Assembly (NCBI GenBank): GCA_016197345.1
Contig: JACPVY010000428.1
Span: 1-7,444 of the forward strand
Direction of reading: 5' to 3'
Length of the DNA stretch: 7,444 nucleotides
From: Burkholderiales bacterium
Lineage (GTDB): Bacteria > Pseudomonadota > Gammaproteobacteria > Burkholderiales > Burkholderiaceae_D
The position numbers were made by a program, and so were the translations under genes. The notes under the pieces were generated by a model. That model saw only the letters and a list, made by a program, of their open reading frames with translations, did no database searches and was not told where the DNA came from. Below, one piece after another: positions 1 through 6,748 of the stretch. Position 1 is the first letter of the stretch. Every line of letters starts with the position of its first letter.

Positions 1-75
1 GGTCGAATTACTATGAATACATTCGATATAAGATAAATATAGTAAAAATAAAAGTTTTAGTACCTCATAGTATAG
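1..75. other. AT-rich segment that breaks the third receiver domain
   Basis: About three quarters of these bases are A or T, against roughly half in the adjoining kinase gene. The minus-strand frame stays open but, after VLVVDDDRSTRSAL (residues 933-946), it encodes a hydrophobic Leu/Tyr/Ile-rich string in place of the usual first helix and second strand of a receiver. An 8-bp inverted repeat (TACTATGA at 9-16, TCATAGTA at 65-72) sits just inside the boundary, but matches this short are not rare in AT-rich DNA. It could be the end of an inserted element, a deletion or rearrangement junction, or low-quality sequence at a contig end. I cannot assign it to any insertion sequence family. Confidence 0.55.
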
Positions 76-2910
76 CGCGCTACGGGTGCTGCGATCATCA
101 TCGACCACCAACACTTGCGCCAGCTCTTCGCCTTGCTGCGGTACTAGCAAGTCATCAATCGATACTTCGGCATTCAAGGCGCGTGCCACCGCATCAAAGG
201 CGATACGCATATGCGGCAGTAGGCTAGCGATTTCTGCCACTTGCCCATCCAAGGACATTTCTTCGGCTTGTTTGGCGATCTGAGCCAGATTGACCGCCCC
301 TAAATTGCCGCTGCTACCTTTAATCGCATGGGCGCTAGCGCGTGCTTTATCGGCGTTGCCGTCTTTGACGGCGAGCTCTAACTGGTCAAGGTATTCAGGT
401 GTATCTTCGAGGAAAGGTTTGACCGCTTGTTCTAACGATGGGCCTAAGATTTCGCGTAATTTGTCAAAAATCACATGATCGAGCGCGCTCGCGTCGCTGG
501 CTTCCAGCGCTTGGCTAGTTCTATCATTGTTTGTATTAATACTGCTACTACGTTCGTCTGGTACGCCGCGTGGTAGCCATAGTTCTAGTTTTTGGCGCAG
601 CTCAACTAAGGTGATCGGCTTAGCAAGGTAATCGTCCATTCCCGCAGCCAGACACTTTTCAGCGTCACCGCGCTGGGTATTGGCGGTCATTGCCACAATT
701 GGCGTGCGGTGGCCAGCGGATTCTTCGTAATTACGGATATGGGCGGTTGCTTCATAGCCATCCATTTCTGGCATGCTGCAATCCATCAAAATCAGATCAA
801 AGCGGTTATTGCGTGCTGCTTCCATCGCCTCGCGGCCATTGGCGGCAAATTCACACTTACAACCATTCATCGCTAACATGCCCGCTGCAACCATTTGGTT
901 GGTGCGATTGTCTTCTGCGACCAAGATGCGGAATTCTTTATTCAGCACCGTACCCGTTGGTGCCGAGCCGCTCCGTTCGCTAGGTGCATTCTCACTGACT
1001 TCCTGTACCGTCAACAATTGTTTAATGGCGTCGAGCAAGCGGTCTAAGCGCAACGGTTTACCTAAGGTCGCATCGACGCCCGGTGCGGCAACGGTAGATG
1101 GGGTGTTATAGCGATCTAGCACCAAAATGCGCAAGTTTGAAGCGGGGTAGTCGGCATGAATGCGTCGGGTCAAATCGATACCATTTTCATCAACCGCACC
1201 GATATCCATGATGATCAAGCCATATTGATGCATATCCTGCTTAGCACGGCGTAATTCGCTGACCGCCTCAATGCCATTACGTACGGCATGGCACTGCATA
1301 TGGTGACGTGTGAGATTTTGTTCGAGGAAGCTGCGGACAATTTCACTTTCATCGACCACCAAGACACGTATCCCTTTTAAGGCGAGATCTTCGGCTGGGA
1401 TCAGGTTGGTGTCACCTGGTTTATAGCGGATCGAAAAGAAGAAAGTGGTGCCTTTGCCGACTTGGCTAGCGACCCCGATTTCACCGCCCAATAAGCCGAC
1501 CAACTGCTTACAAATCGCTAAACCGAGACCAGTACCGCCATATTTGCGGGTAGTGGAGGGGTCTGCTTGGGCAAACGATTCAAATACGTGTTGTACCGCA
1601 TCTTGGTTCATGCCAATACCGGTATCGGACACTTCAAAGCGCAAGAATGAATTGCCATCTTCCCCCTTGAAGCTAGCGATACGGATTGCGACTTCACCTT
1701 TTTCTGTGAACTTGACAGCATTGCCGATCAAGTTAATCAAAATTTGCCGTAAGCGTAGAGAGTCTCCTTTGACGCGCTCTGGCACATCGGGATGCAATAA
1801 ATAGCCGAGTTCCAAGCCTTTTTGCTGTGCCTGCTTGGCGATCAGTTCGATCACTTCTTCCATTAGCTTGCGCAGATCGAAGTCGATTTCTTCGAGTTCG
1901 AGCTTGCCTGCTTCCATTTTGGAGAAGTCGAGAATATTGTTGATGAGGTCGATCAAGGTGCGCGATGAACTCCAAGCGACCTCGACGCATTCTTGTTGCC
2001 GCTTGTTTAAATTCATTTCTTTGAGCATGTCTAGCATACCCACCACACCATTCAACGGCGTGCGTACTTCGTGGCTGACGGTGGCGGCAAATTGCGCCTT
2101 CATCAGCGCCATATTCACCGCTTTGTCGCGCGATTGTTTCAATTCCTCTTCGCGCTCTTCCAACACATTCATCATTTTATTGAACGCGAGCGCCATCTCG
2201 ATCAAATCGCGTGGGCCTAGCGGTTCAGCGCGCATCCCCGATTCACCGCGTTCGGCGCGGCGCATTAGATCAGACAAGGCATTCAAAGGGTTGATCGCGT
2301 GGCGAGTCAAGAAACGCACCACCGCTAAGAGCAACACAGCGAAGAAGAGGGTGATACCCAGATTGGTGAGTAACAGCGAGAGCGTTAAGCGATTGAGTGT
2401 GCTTTTGCTAATGACGACATGGACATAGCCTAATAGCTGGGGTTGTCTTTCTTGCACTTCAAATGGTGAAGATTCAGCTTGGCCTTCATATACTGGCGCG
2501 CCGAATCGCCAAATTTCATCGTTCTCAAATTCTGTGGTGGCGGTGGAGAGGGTTTGGGTTTCGAATTGCTTTGGCATTTGCGCCAAATTGGCACCTTGTT
2601 TGGCTCTATTGAGCAGCGGTTTGTGGGTGGTGCCAGTAATTTCTACTTGAATCACATCGGGGAAGGAGAGGGTGGTGTCCACGCCTTCGCGAGCGTTATC
2701 ACTGGAATGAAAGAGTAGCGCAAGGGTACTTTGACGGGCTAAATTTTCTGCGATGCGCACGCCCTGCTTGACAAAATAATCATGCATGCGCCGACTCGCT
2801 TCCCAAGAGTTCATCAAGGAAGAAAACAGTGCCAACCCGAGAATTGCTGCCGAAATAATGACAGTGAGCTGGCGCCGAAAGCCTGTACGGCGCAAGAAGT
2901 TTCGAAACAT
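1..2910 (-). CDS. Hybrid sensor histidine kinase, multi-receiver with Hpt (3' end outside window)
   Basis: This is a membrane-bound phosphorelay kinase. Reading the minus strand from ATG 2908-2910 gives 970 open codons to the window edge; an in-frame TAA at 2923-2925 fixes the upstream limit, and the ribosome site is weak. Domains in order: TM1 ~15-33; a periplasmic region ~36-172 resembling CHASE8; TM2 ~177-198; HAMP ~199-252; HisKA with phospho-acceptor His280 (SHEVRTPLN); HATPase with Asn397, DTGIG from 429 and GGTGLGL from 458; receiver 1 (Asp520, Asp569, Lys618); receiver 2 (Glu666/Asp667, Asp710 in MDCSMPEMDG, Lys764); Hpt with His861 (AHAIKGSSGN); start of receiver 3 (VLVVDDD, 937-939). 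Receiver 1 has LVLD where the switch Thr/Ser is expected, so it may be a pseudoreceiver. The layout resembles BarA/GacS-type kinases plus an extra receiver. The input signal is unknown; the binding-protein gene upstream is a candidate partner. The last ~25 codons no longer look like a receiver. Confidence 0.93.
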   Translation of the reverse strand, partial: MFRNFLRRTGFRRQLTVIISAAILGLALFSSLMNSWEASRRMHDYFVKQGVRIAENLARQSTLALLFHSSDNAREGVDTTLSFPDVIQVEITGTTHKPLLNRAKQGANLAQMPKQFETQTLSTATTEFENDEIWRFGAPVYEGQAESSPFEVQERQPQLLGYVHVVISKSTLNRLTLSLLLTNLGITLFFAVLLLAVVRFLTRHAINPLNALSDLMRRAERGESGMRAEPLGPRDLIEMALAFNKMMNVLEEREEELKQSRDKAVNMALMKAQFAATVSHEVRTPLNGVVGMLDMLKEMNLNKRQQECVEVAWSSSRTLIDLINNILDFSKMEAGKLELEEIDFDLRKLMEEVIELIAKQAQQKGLELGYLLHPDVPERVKGDSLRLRQILINLIGNAVKFTEKGEVAIRIASFKGEDGNSFLRFEVSDTGIGMNQDAVQHVFESFAQADPSTTRKYGGTGLGLAICKQLVGLLGGEIGVASQVGKGTTFFFSIRYKPGDTNLIPAEDLALKGIRVLVVDESEIVRSFLEQNLTRHHMQCHAVRNGIEAVSELRRAKQDMHQYGLIIMDIGAVDENGIDLTRRIHADYPASNLRILVLDRYNTPSTVAAPGVDATLGKPLRLDRLLDAIKQLLTVQEVSENAPSERSGSAPTGTVLNKEFRILVAEDNRTNQMVAAGMLAMNGCKCEFAANGREAMEAARNNRFDLILMDCSMPEMDGYEATAHIRNYEESAGHRTPIVAMTANTQRGDAEKCLAAGMDDYLAKPITLVELRQKLELWLPRGVPDERSSSINTNNDRTSQALEASDASALDHVIFDKLREILGPSLEQAVKPFLEDTPEYLDQLELAVKDGNADKARASAHAIKGSSGNLGAVNLAQIAKQAEEMSLDGQVAEIASLLPHMRIAFDAVARALNAEVSIDDLLVPQQGEELAQVLVVDDDRSTRSALYYEVLKLLFLLYLSYIECIHSNST

Positions 2911-3165
2911 TATTCTGTCGTTTTATCCGAAAGTATGGAAAGTGGTTATACAACTGATTTTTGTATTGCTTTTGCCAGCATGCTTGCAATTGGCAAGATT
3001 ATCCAGCCTTGTATGCCGAAAGTGCGTAACGAAAGGAACAATTATGATCAGGTGTTGTCTCCAGAGAACAGCAGGCCATTCTTTGCAGGCTTAGCCATAC
3101 GGGCAAAGACATTTATTGCTGATGTGAAATCTTTTGTTTTTACGGTATTTCCATGCAACCCAATG

Positions 3166-3181
3166 TGCAATTCGAATTGCA
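3166..3181. repeat. 16-bp perfect palindrome, possible operator
   Basis: TGCAATTCGAATTGCA is a perfect 16-bp dyad with no spacer, lying 256 bases upstream of the kinase start codon. Its size and symmetry fit a binding site for a dimeric regulator, and it overlaps the best (still weak) promoter-like sequence for the kinase. No regulator gene lies in the window, and no second copy of the site was seen, so the operator role is a guess. Confidence 0.4.
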
Positions 3182-3209
3182 AATCGGATCAAAAAAAACA
3201 TTCATTGCA

Positions 3210-3242
3210 TGGTGTATTGCAGTTGACGTCATCAATACACCA
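3210..3242. repeat. Inverted repeat with 10-bp arms around TGACGTCA
   Basis: The perfect arms TGGTGTATTG (3210-3219) and CAATACACCA (3233-3242) flank a 13-base centre that itself contains the palindrome TGACGTCA. There is no T-tract directly after either arm: the nearest is the A8 run at 3191-3198, read as T8 on the minus strand about 11 bases past the arm. It is therefore a poor intrinsic terminator and may be an RNA hairpin or an operator. It lies 29 bases from the 16-bp palindrome. Confidence 0.4.
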
Positions 3243-3446
3243 AATACTGCATGCATCTATTACTTCTATTGCGACTAGATTTGTTGTTGCCGTCATACAT
3301 TAGCCAAGGCCATATTGATTATGGCATCGTTGCATTTCTTAGTTTTCTGCGCAGAACAGCTAGTACATACATCGCACGCGTCGAGTATCAATCAACTTGG
3401 CAGTCTAGCGCGTGATTGGGCAATTGGAAATACGTTCAACTACGTA

Positions 3447-3472
3447 AAAGATAGCGGCCTGCAACTATCTCT
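3447..3472 (-). terminator. Weak hairpin after the binding-protein gene
   Basis: On the minus strand, AGAGATAG and CTATCTTT form an 8-bp stem with one G-U pair around a 10-base loop, beginning about 30 bases after the binding-protein stop. The T residues are mostly part of the stem and the stem is AT-rich, so termination would be inefficient. The plus strand also has a T5 run (3476-3480) shortly after it. If functional, it would separate the binding-protein transcript from that of the kinase. Confidence 0.3.
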
Positions 3473-3502
3473 CTATTTTTCTGTATTGTTGCAGACTATA
3501 CC

Positions 3503-4621
3503 TCAAGGCTCAGGGAATACGAAGTCGAATGTGCGTTGTTGCTGATAACTGATATTGATCCCAATTCGGCTAGCGGTGCGCAAATTGACAGCGGTATGTA
3601 ATTCGCGTAAAGGGGCGACGCCACGCTTACGGGTTTCGCCCGCCAGAATACCCAATGCGGAATGGGCGAGGGTGCGTCCGAGTTCGACATTGTTTGGGTA
3701 GAGTGCGAAGAGTGCGCCTTTTTTTACGTGCAGGAAATTACTGGAAAAAATTGGCGTGCTGGAATTCCAAGAAAGCTTGAGTACTAGTGGCAAGATGGTA
3801 TTTTCTTCGACAGTGGTGGTGTCATTGGGTAGCCAGACCGCATCGCGTCTATTGTCTATTGTGCTGAAAATGGTTTCATAAATCTTGGCGGCGCTTGCTA
3901 AATCTCGTGCGGGTTGCGCCACCAATTCTAAATTGTGGCTTTTGGCTTCTTCGCGTGCCAATTTCATTAATGATTCATTGTGTTGCGGATCATAGACAAC
4001 AAATACGCGCTTGCTTTCAGGTAAGAGTGTTTTCAAACGCGTAAACAAAATAGCAGGATCGGGGGTGAAGCTATAGCCCGTCAATTGTTGACTCTCGTTT
4101 TCTGGTACCGTCAAAACACCGCCAACTACAATAGTCATATCCCTATCCAACCCCGCCGCTGTGCGCATCCCTTGTCGCCCTAGGGCAATGACGACTTTTG
4201 TGCCATAGCGCTTGAGTTGTACATTCAGCTCAGCCGCATCGACATTGCTTTCAATTGGAATTGCTTTGACCTTTACTTTTGCTTTATCTTCGATGCCTTC
4301 AATAATCTTGGTAAAAATGCTACGAAATGGTTCGCCAACGTTCGGATAGATGACCGCAATCGAGGCGCTTGCACTTGCATTAGCACTGACCGCGCTATGT
4401 TTGTCATCCAGTTGGGCTAAGGTAAATACCGGGCGCTGTTGGGAATAATCTATTTTTGCCTGCGTCATTAATTGGCGGGCATCAGCGCTATTAATTGGCT
4501 GCTGTAGGTGCGGGATGTTGAGTGCTTGGCTGGTGGCGGATTGACACAAAAACAATGCTAGCCATGTGCTATATAAGCAGCATTTGCACAGCATGGTTCT
4601 GATTAAATCAAACACGGCCAT
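3503..4621 (-). CDS. Exported ABC-type periplasmic substrate-binding protein (ABC_sub_bind-like)
   Basis: The gene encodes 372 residues from ATG 4619-4621. The open frame extends 8 codons further to a TTG at 4643-4645; I prefer the ATG, although its AAGGA site is nearly adjacent. A later ATG (codon 10) directly before the signal sequence is also possible. The N terminus has a hydrophobic segment (about 16-27) ending in SATSQA, a plausible signal peptidase site after residue 33, with no lipobox. The mature part follows the two-lobe pattern of ABC_sub_bind (PF04392) proteins: IAVIYPNVGEPFRSIF, a KVVIALGRQGM strand-turn, a second-lobe RVFVVYDPQHNES and a C-terminal VELGRTLAHSALGIL. No permease or ATPase gene is adjacent. 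The next gene in the same direction is a sensor kinase, so a sensing role is more likely than transport. The ligand cannot be predicted. Confidence 0.85.
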   Translation of the reverse strand: MAVFDLIRTMLCKCCLYSTWLALFLCQSATSQALNIPHLQQPINSADARQLMTQAKIDYSQQRPVFTLAQLDDKHSAVSANASASASIAVIYPNVGEPFRSIFTKIIEGIEDKAKVKVKAIPIESNVDAAELNVQLKRYGTKVVIALGRQGMRTAAGLDRDMTIVVGGVLTVPENESQQLTGYSFTPDPAILFTRLKTLLPESKRVFVVYDPQHNESLMKLAREEAKSHNLELVAQPARDLASAAKIYETIFSTIDNRRDAVWLPNDTTTVEENTILPLVLKLSWNSSTPIFSSNFLHVKKGALFALYPNNVELGRTLAHSALGILAGETRKRGVAPLRELHTAVNLRTASRIGINISYQQQRTFDFVFPEP

Positions 4622-4892
4622 TCCTTTTTGCACGTTTTTTGTCAAGATTCAGTTCACTTCGAAAGTTCTTTAGATCCGGGTTCGCCACTGTAGCGTTTTT
4701 CCACCAAAAGGGGAAATGAATTTGGTACGGATTGTTAAAATGTCTTTCTTCAAGTGCATCAATCACTCTTTACACATGCAATTCATAAGAATAGTTTAGG
4801 TCAATTTTCATGATGTACAGAAATATTTCCATGCGGAATTCAAAAAAGACGCAAGGTTCTACTCAATGCGTGTCTTTTTTTTTGTCACCGTG
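4622..4892. other. Divergent intergenic region without a supported gene
   Basis: This is the region upstream of both the binding-protein gene (minus) and htpG (plus). It contains an orphan terminator-like hairpin near its right end. A 27-codon plus-strand reading frame (4716-4799, beginning MNLVRIVK) has AGGGG only two bases before its ATG and looks like no known protein. A loose sigma-70-like pair for the binding-protein gene can be read on the minus strand (TTGATG, 16 bases, TTTTAA, around 4737-4764) but is weak. The rest shows no recognisable element. Confidence 0.5.
4842..4883 (+). terminator. Terminator-like hairpin with U-tract, no plus-strand gene before it
   Basis: AAAAAAGACGC (4842-4852) pairs with GTGTCTTTTTT (4870-4880) through 11 pairs including one G-U, and the T-run continues to 4883 (nine T in all). 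The A-run on the left gives a matching T-run on the minus strand, so it could work in both directions. No plus-strand gene ends before it, and on the minus strand it lies upstream of the binding-protein gene, so it either isolates the two divergent units or ends a small untranslated RNA. Only five of the pairs lie outside the A/T tracts. Confidence 0.5.
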
Positions 4893-4920
4893 CTTGAAAT
4901 CGCTTTAGCCGTCCCCAATT
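4893..4920 (+). promoter_or_regulatory. Sigma-32 (RpoH) heat-shock promoter of htpG
   Basis: CTTGAAA (4893-4899), a 13-base spacer and CCCCAATT (4913-4920) match the known RpoH consensus CTTGAAA-N11-15-CCCCATNT almost perfectly. Transcription would begin near 4926-4929 and leave a leader of about 80 bases before the htpG start. htpG is a classic RpoH target in proteobacteria, so sequence and context agree. It lies just beyond the upstream hairpin, which would shield it from read-through. Confidence 0.88.
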
Positions 4921-4995
4921 CAGGCTCACTCTATTCAGACGGCATCGACAAATGCTTGCCATGAATATTCTTTCTTTAACCAATCCTGCCTTCCA

Positions 4996-5002
4996 AAGAG
5001 GA
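4996..5002 (+). promoter_or_regulatory. Ribosome binding site of htpG
   Basis: AAGAGGA ends four bases before the ATG at 5007-5009. It is a good Shine-Dalgarno match that, with the conserved N terminus downstream ([10 protein letters not shown]), fixes the htpG start. Confidence 0.75.
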
Positions 5003-5006
5003 CAAA

Positions 5007-6678
5007 ATGACCGTTGCAGAAAAGCAAACCCTTGGATTTCAAGCTGAAGTCAAACAATTGTTGCAATTAATGATACATTCCTTGTATTCCAACAAGGAAA
5101 TCTTCTTGCGCGAATTGATTTCCAACGCTTCCGATGCGGCTGACAAATTACGTTTTGAGGCAATCAATAACGCCGCCTTGTTTGGGAACGATCCTGAACT
5201 GCAAATCAAGGTGAGCTTTGATAAGGAAGCGCGCACCATCACCATCAGCGACAACGGCATTGGTATGAGCCGCGATGAAGTGATTTCGCACCTTGCATTT
5301 GCGTGAAGGTGAAGATGAGTTGTTGTCTGGGTGGAAAATTAAATCCATCATTCGTAAGTATTCTGATCATATCTCTTTGCCCATCAAAATGCAAAAAGAA
5401 GAGTGGGATGAAGAAAAGAAAGAGATGGCACTCAAAGATGAATTGGAAACCATCAACCAAGCCAGCGCACTGTGGGCGCGTAATAAGTCCGACATCACTC
5501 CTGAACAATACGACGAATTCTACAAACACGTTTCGCATGATTTCCAAGCGCCATTGACGCATACCCATAATCGGGTTGAAGGCCGTAGTGAATATACGCA
5601 ACTGTTATATGTGCCTAGCCGTGCCCCATTCGACATGTGGGACCGCAATAAACGCGGTGGCATCAAGCTGTATGTCAAACGCGTGTTCATCATGGATGAC
5701 GCCGAGCAATTGATGCCTACCTATTTGCGTTTCATCAAAGGGGTGATCGATTCTAGCGATCTGCCTTTGAATGTGTCGCGTGAGATTTTGCAAGAGTCGC
5801 GTGATGTCAAAGTCATTCGCGATGGCTCAACCAAGCGTGTACTGAGCATGCTAGAAGAATTGGCAAACAGCGAAGATCAAGCGCAAAAAGACAAGTACAC
5901 CACCTTCTGGAAAGAGTTCGGCCAAGTCTTGAAAGAGGGCATCGGCGAAGATGCTGCGAATAAAGATCGTTTGGCGAAATTGTTGCGTTTGGCTTCGACG
6001 CATAACGACGATGATGCGCAAAACGTCGGCTTGGCAGACTATGTTGCTCGCATGAAAGAAGGTCAAGAGAAAATTTACTATGTCACGGCAGATAGCTATG
6101 TGGCGGCAAAAAATAGCCCGCACTTAGAAATTTTCCGCAAAAAAGGCGTAGAAGTGCTGTTGATGACGGATCGCGTCGATGAATGGATGCTGTCTTTCTT
6201 GACCGAATTCGAAGGCAAGGAATTGGTCTCTGTGGCAAAAGGTGGGCTCGATCTTGGCAAGCTAGAAGACGAAGCTGAAAAGAAAGAGCACGAAGAAACC
6301 GAAACCTCGTACAAGGAATTGGTTGCAAAGATGAAAGAAGTGTTGGCAGACAAGGCGAAAGAAGTGCGCGTCACCTTCCGTTTGACCGATTCGCCAGCAT
6401 GCTTGGTGGCTGATGAACATGAAATGTCGGGCAATTTGGTGCGTATGCTAAAAGCCGCAGGCCAAAGTGCGCCGGAATCCAAGCCGATTCTGGAAATCAA
6501 CCCAGATCATCCACTGGTACAGCGCTTGAAATATGAAGATACAGCACCAGGCAGCAAATTTGCTGATTGGACGCATATCTTATTTGACCAAGCGATGTTG
6601 GCCGAAGGCGGTTCTTTGGTCAATCCAGCTGACTTCGTTAAACGCGTCAACGGTATGTTATTGGCAATGGCGGCATAA
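5007..6678 (+). pseudogene. htpG: htpG, Hsp90-family chaperone, broken by internal deletion and frameshift
   Basis: HtpG is the cytosolic bacterial Hsp90, an ATP-driven dimeric chaperone. Codons 1-96 match its N-terminal ATPase domain, with catalytic Glu36 and Asn40 (REISN-type helix) and Asp82 in SDNGIGM. Directly after SHL (residues 94-96) the frame yields three foreign codons and a TGA at 5304-5306. The homologous sequence resumes in another frame at 5293 as [10 protein letters not shown] and is intact to TAA 6676-6678, covering the rest of the N domain, the middle domain (including the catalytic-loop Arg of [11 protein letters not shown]) and the dimerisation domain. Compared with E. coli HtpG as I recall it, some 80 residues are missing (roughly 230-250 bases, a length of form 3n+2), including the ATP lid and the GQFGVGFYS motif. 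The 461-codon downstream frame opens only with TTG and has no ribosome site. No functional Hsp90 ATPase is expected unless this is an assembly error. Confidence 0.9.
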
Positions 6679-6707
6679 ACGACTTGAGTTTGCTTGTCAG
6701 TTAGCAT

Positions 6708-6740
6708 GGCGGTAGCGACGATCTCGCTACCGCCGTTTTT
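6708..6740 (+). terminator. Strong intrinsic terminator after htpG
   Basis: A perfect 11-bp GC-rich stem, GGCGGTAGCGA (6708-6718) with TCGCTACCGCC (6724-6734), has a 5-base loop and is followed by G and five T (6736-6740), then ATTT. It lies 29 bases after the htpG stop. The convergent kynU gene ends 15 bases from the other side of the stem, but the minus strand lacks a T-tract, so it mainly serves htpG. Confidence 0.88.
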
Positions 6741-6748
6741 ATTTGTGC

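Larger units (their letters stand above)
2911..3502. other. 592-base gap between binding-protein gene and kinase gene
   Basis: I see no convincing gene on either strand. The longest open minus-strand stretch near the kinase (3051-3188, 46 codons, no ATG) and a 16-codon plus-strand reading frame at 3044-3094 with an AAAGGAA site 7 bases upstream are too short to support. The region holds a 16-bp palindrome, a longer inverted repeat and a weak hairpin (listed separately). No clear sigma-70 promoter stands out. The best guess for the kinase, TTGCAC then 17 bases then TACCGT just downstream (minus strand) of the palindrome, is poor. The gap and the hairpin suggest that the kinase has its own promoter here, separate from the binding-protein gene. 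That is inference. Confidence 0.6.

Noticed and set aside
3044..3094. 16-codon plus-strand frame with a well-spaced AAAGGAA
   Set aside because: A good ribosome site alone is weak evidence; the peptide is tiny, unrecognised and lacks a promoter or downstream partner.
3051..3188. Minus-strand 46-codon open stretch ending LLFSGDNT before a TGA
   Set aside because: It looks mildly protein-like but has no ATG, starts right after another stop and is within chance length.
2782..3303. 173-codon plus-strand open frame overlapping the kinase start and the gap
   Set aside because: Its first part is antisense to the clear kinase N terminus, and the rest has no family resemblance, no good ribosome site and an unlikely residue mix.
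3315..3545. 76-codon plus-strand frame
   Set aside because: It overlaps the end of the binding-protein gene antisense and shows no recognisable motif.
4670..4700. tRNA-like T-arm string (CCGGGTTCGCC)
   Set aside because: No acceptor stem, D arm or anticodon arm can be built around it on either strand.
5293..6678. Downstream htpG portion as an independent N-terminally shortened protein
   Set aside because: Its only upstream start is a TTG at the deletion join with no Shine-Dalgarno, and the homology continues directly from the first fragment.
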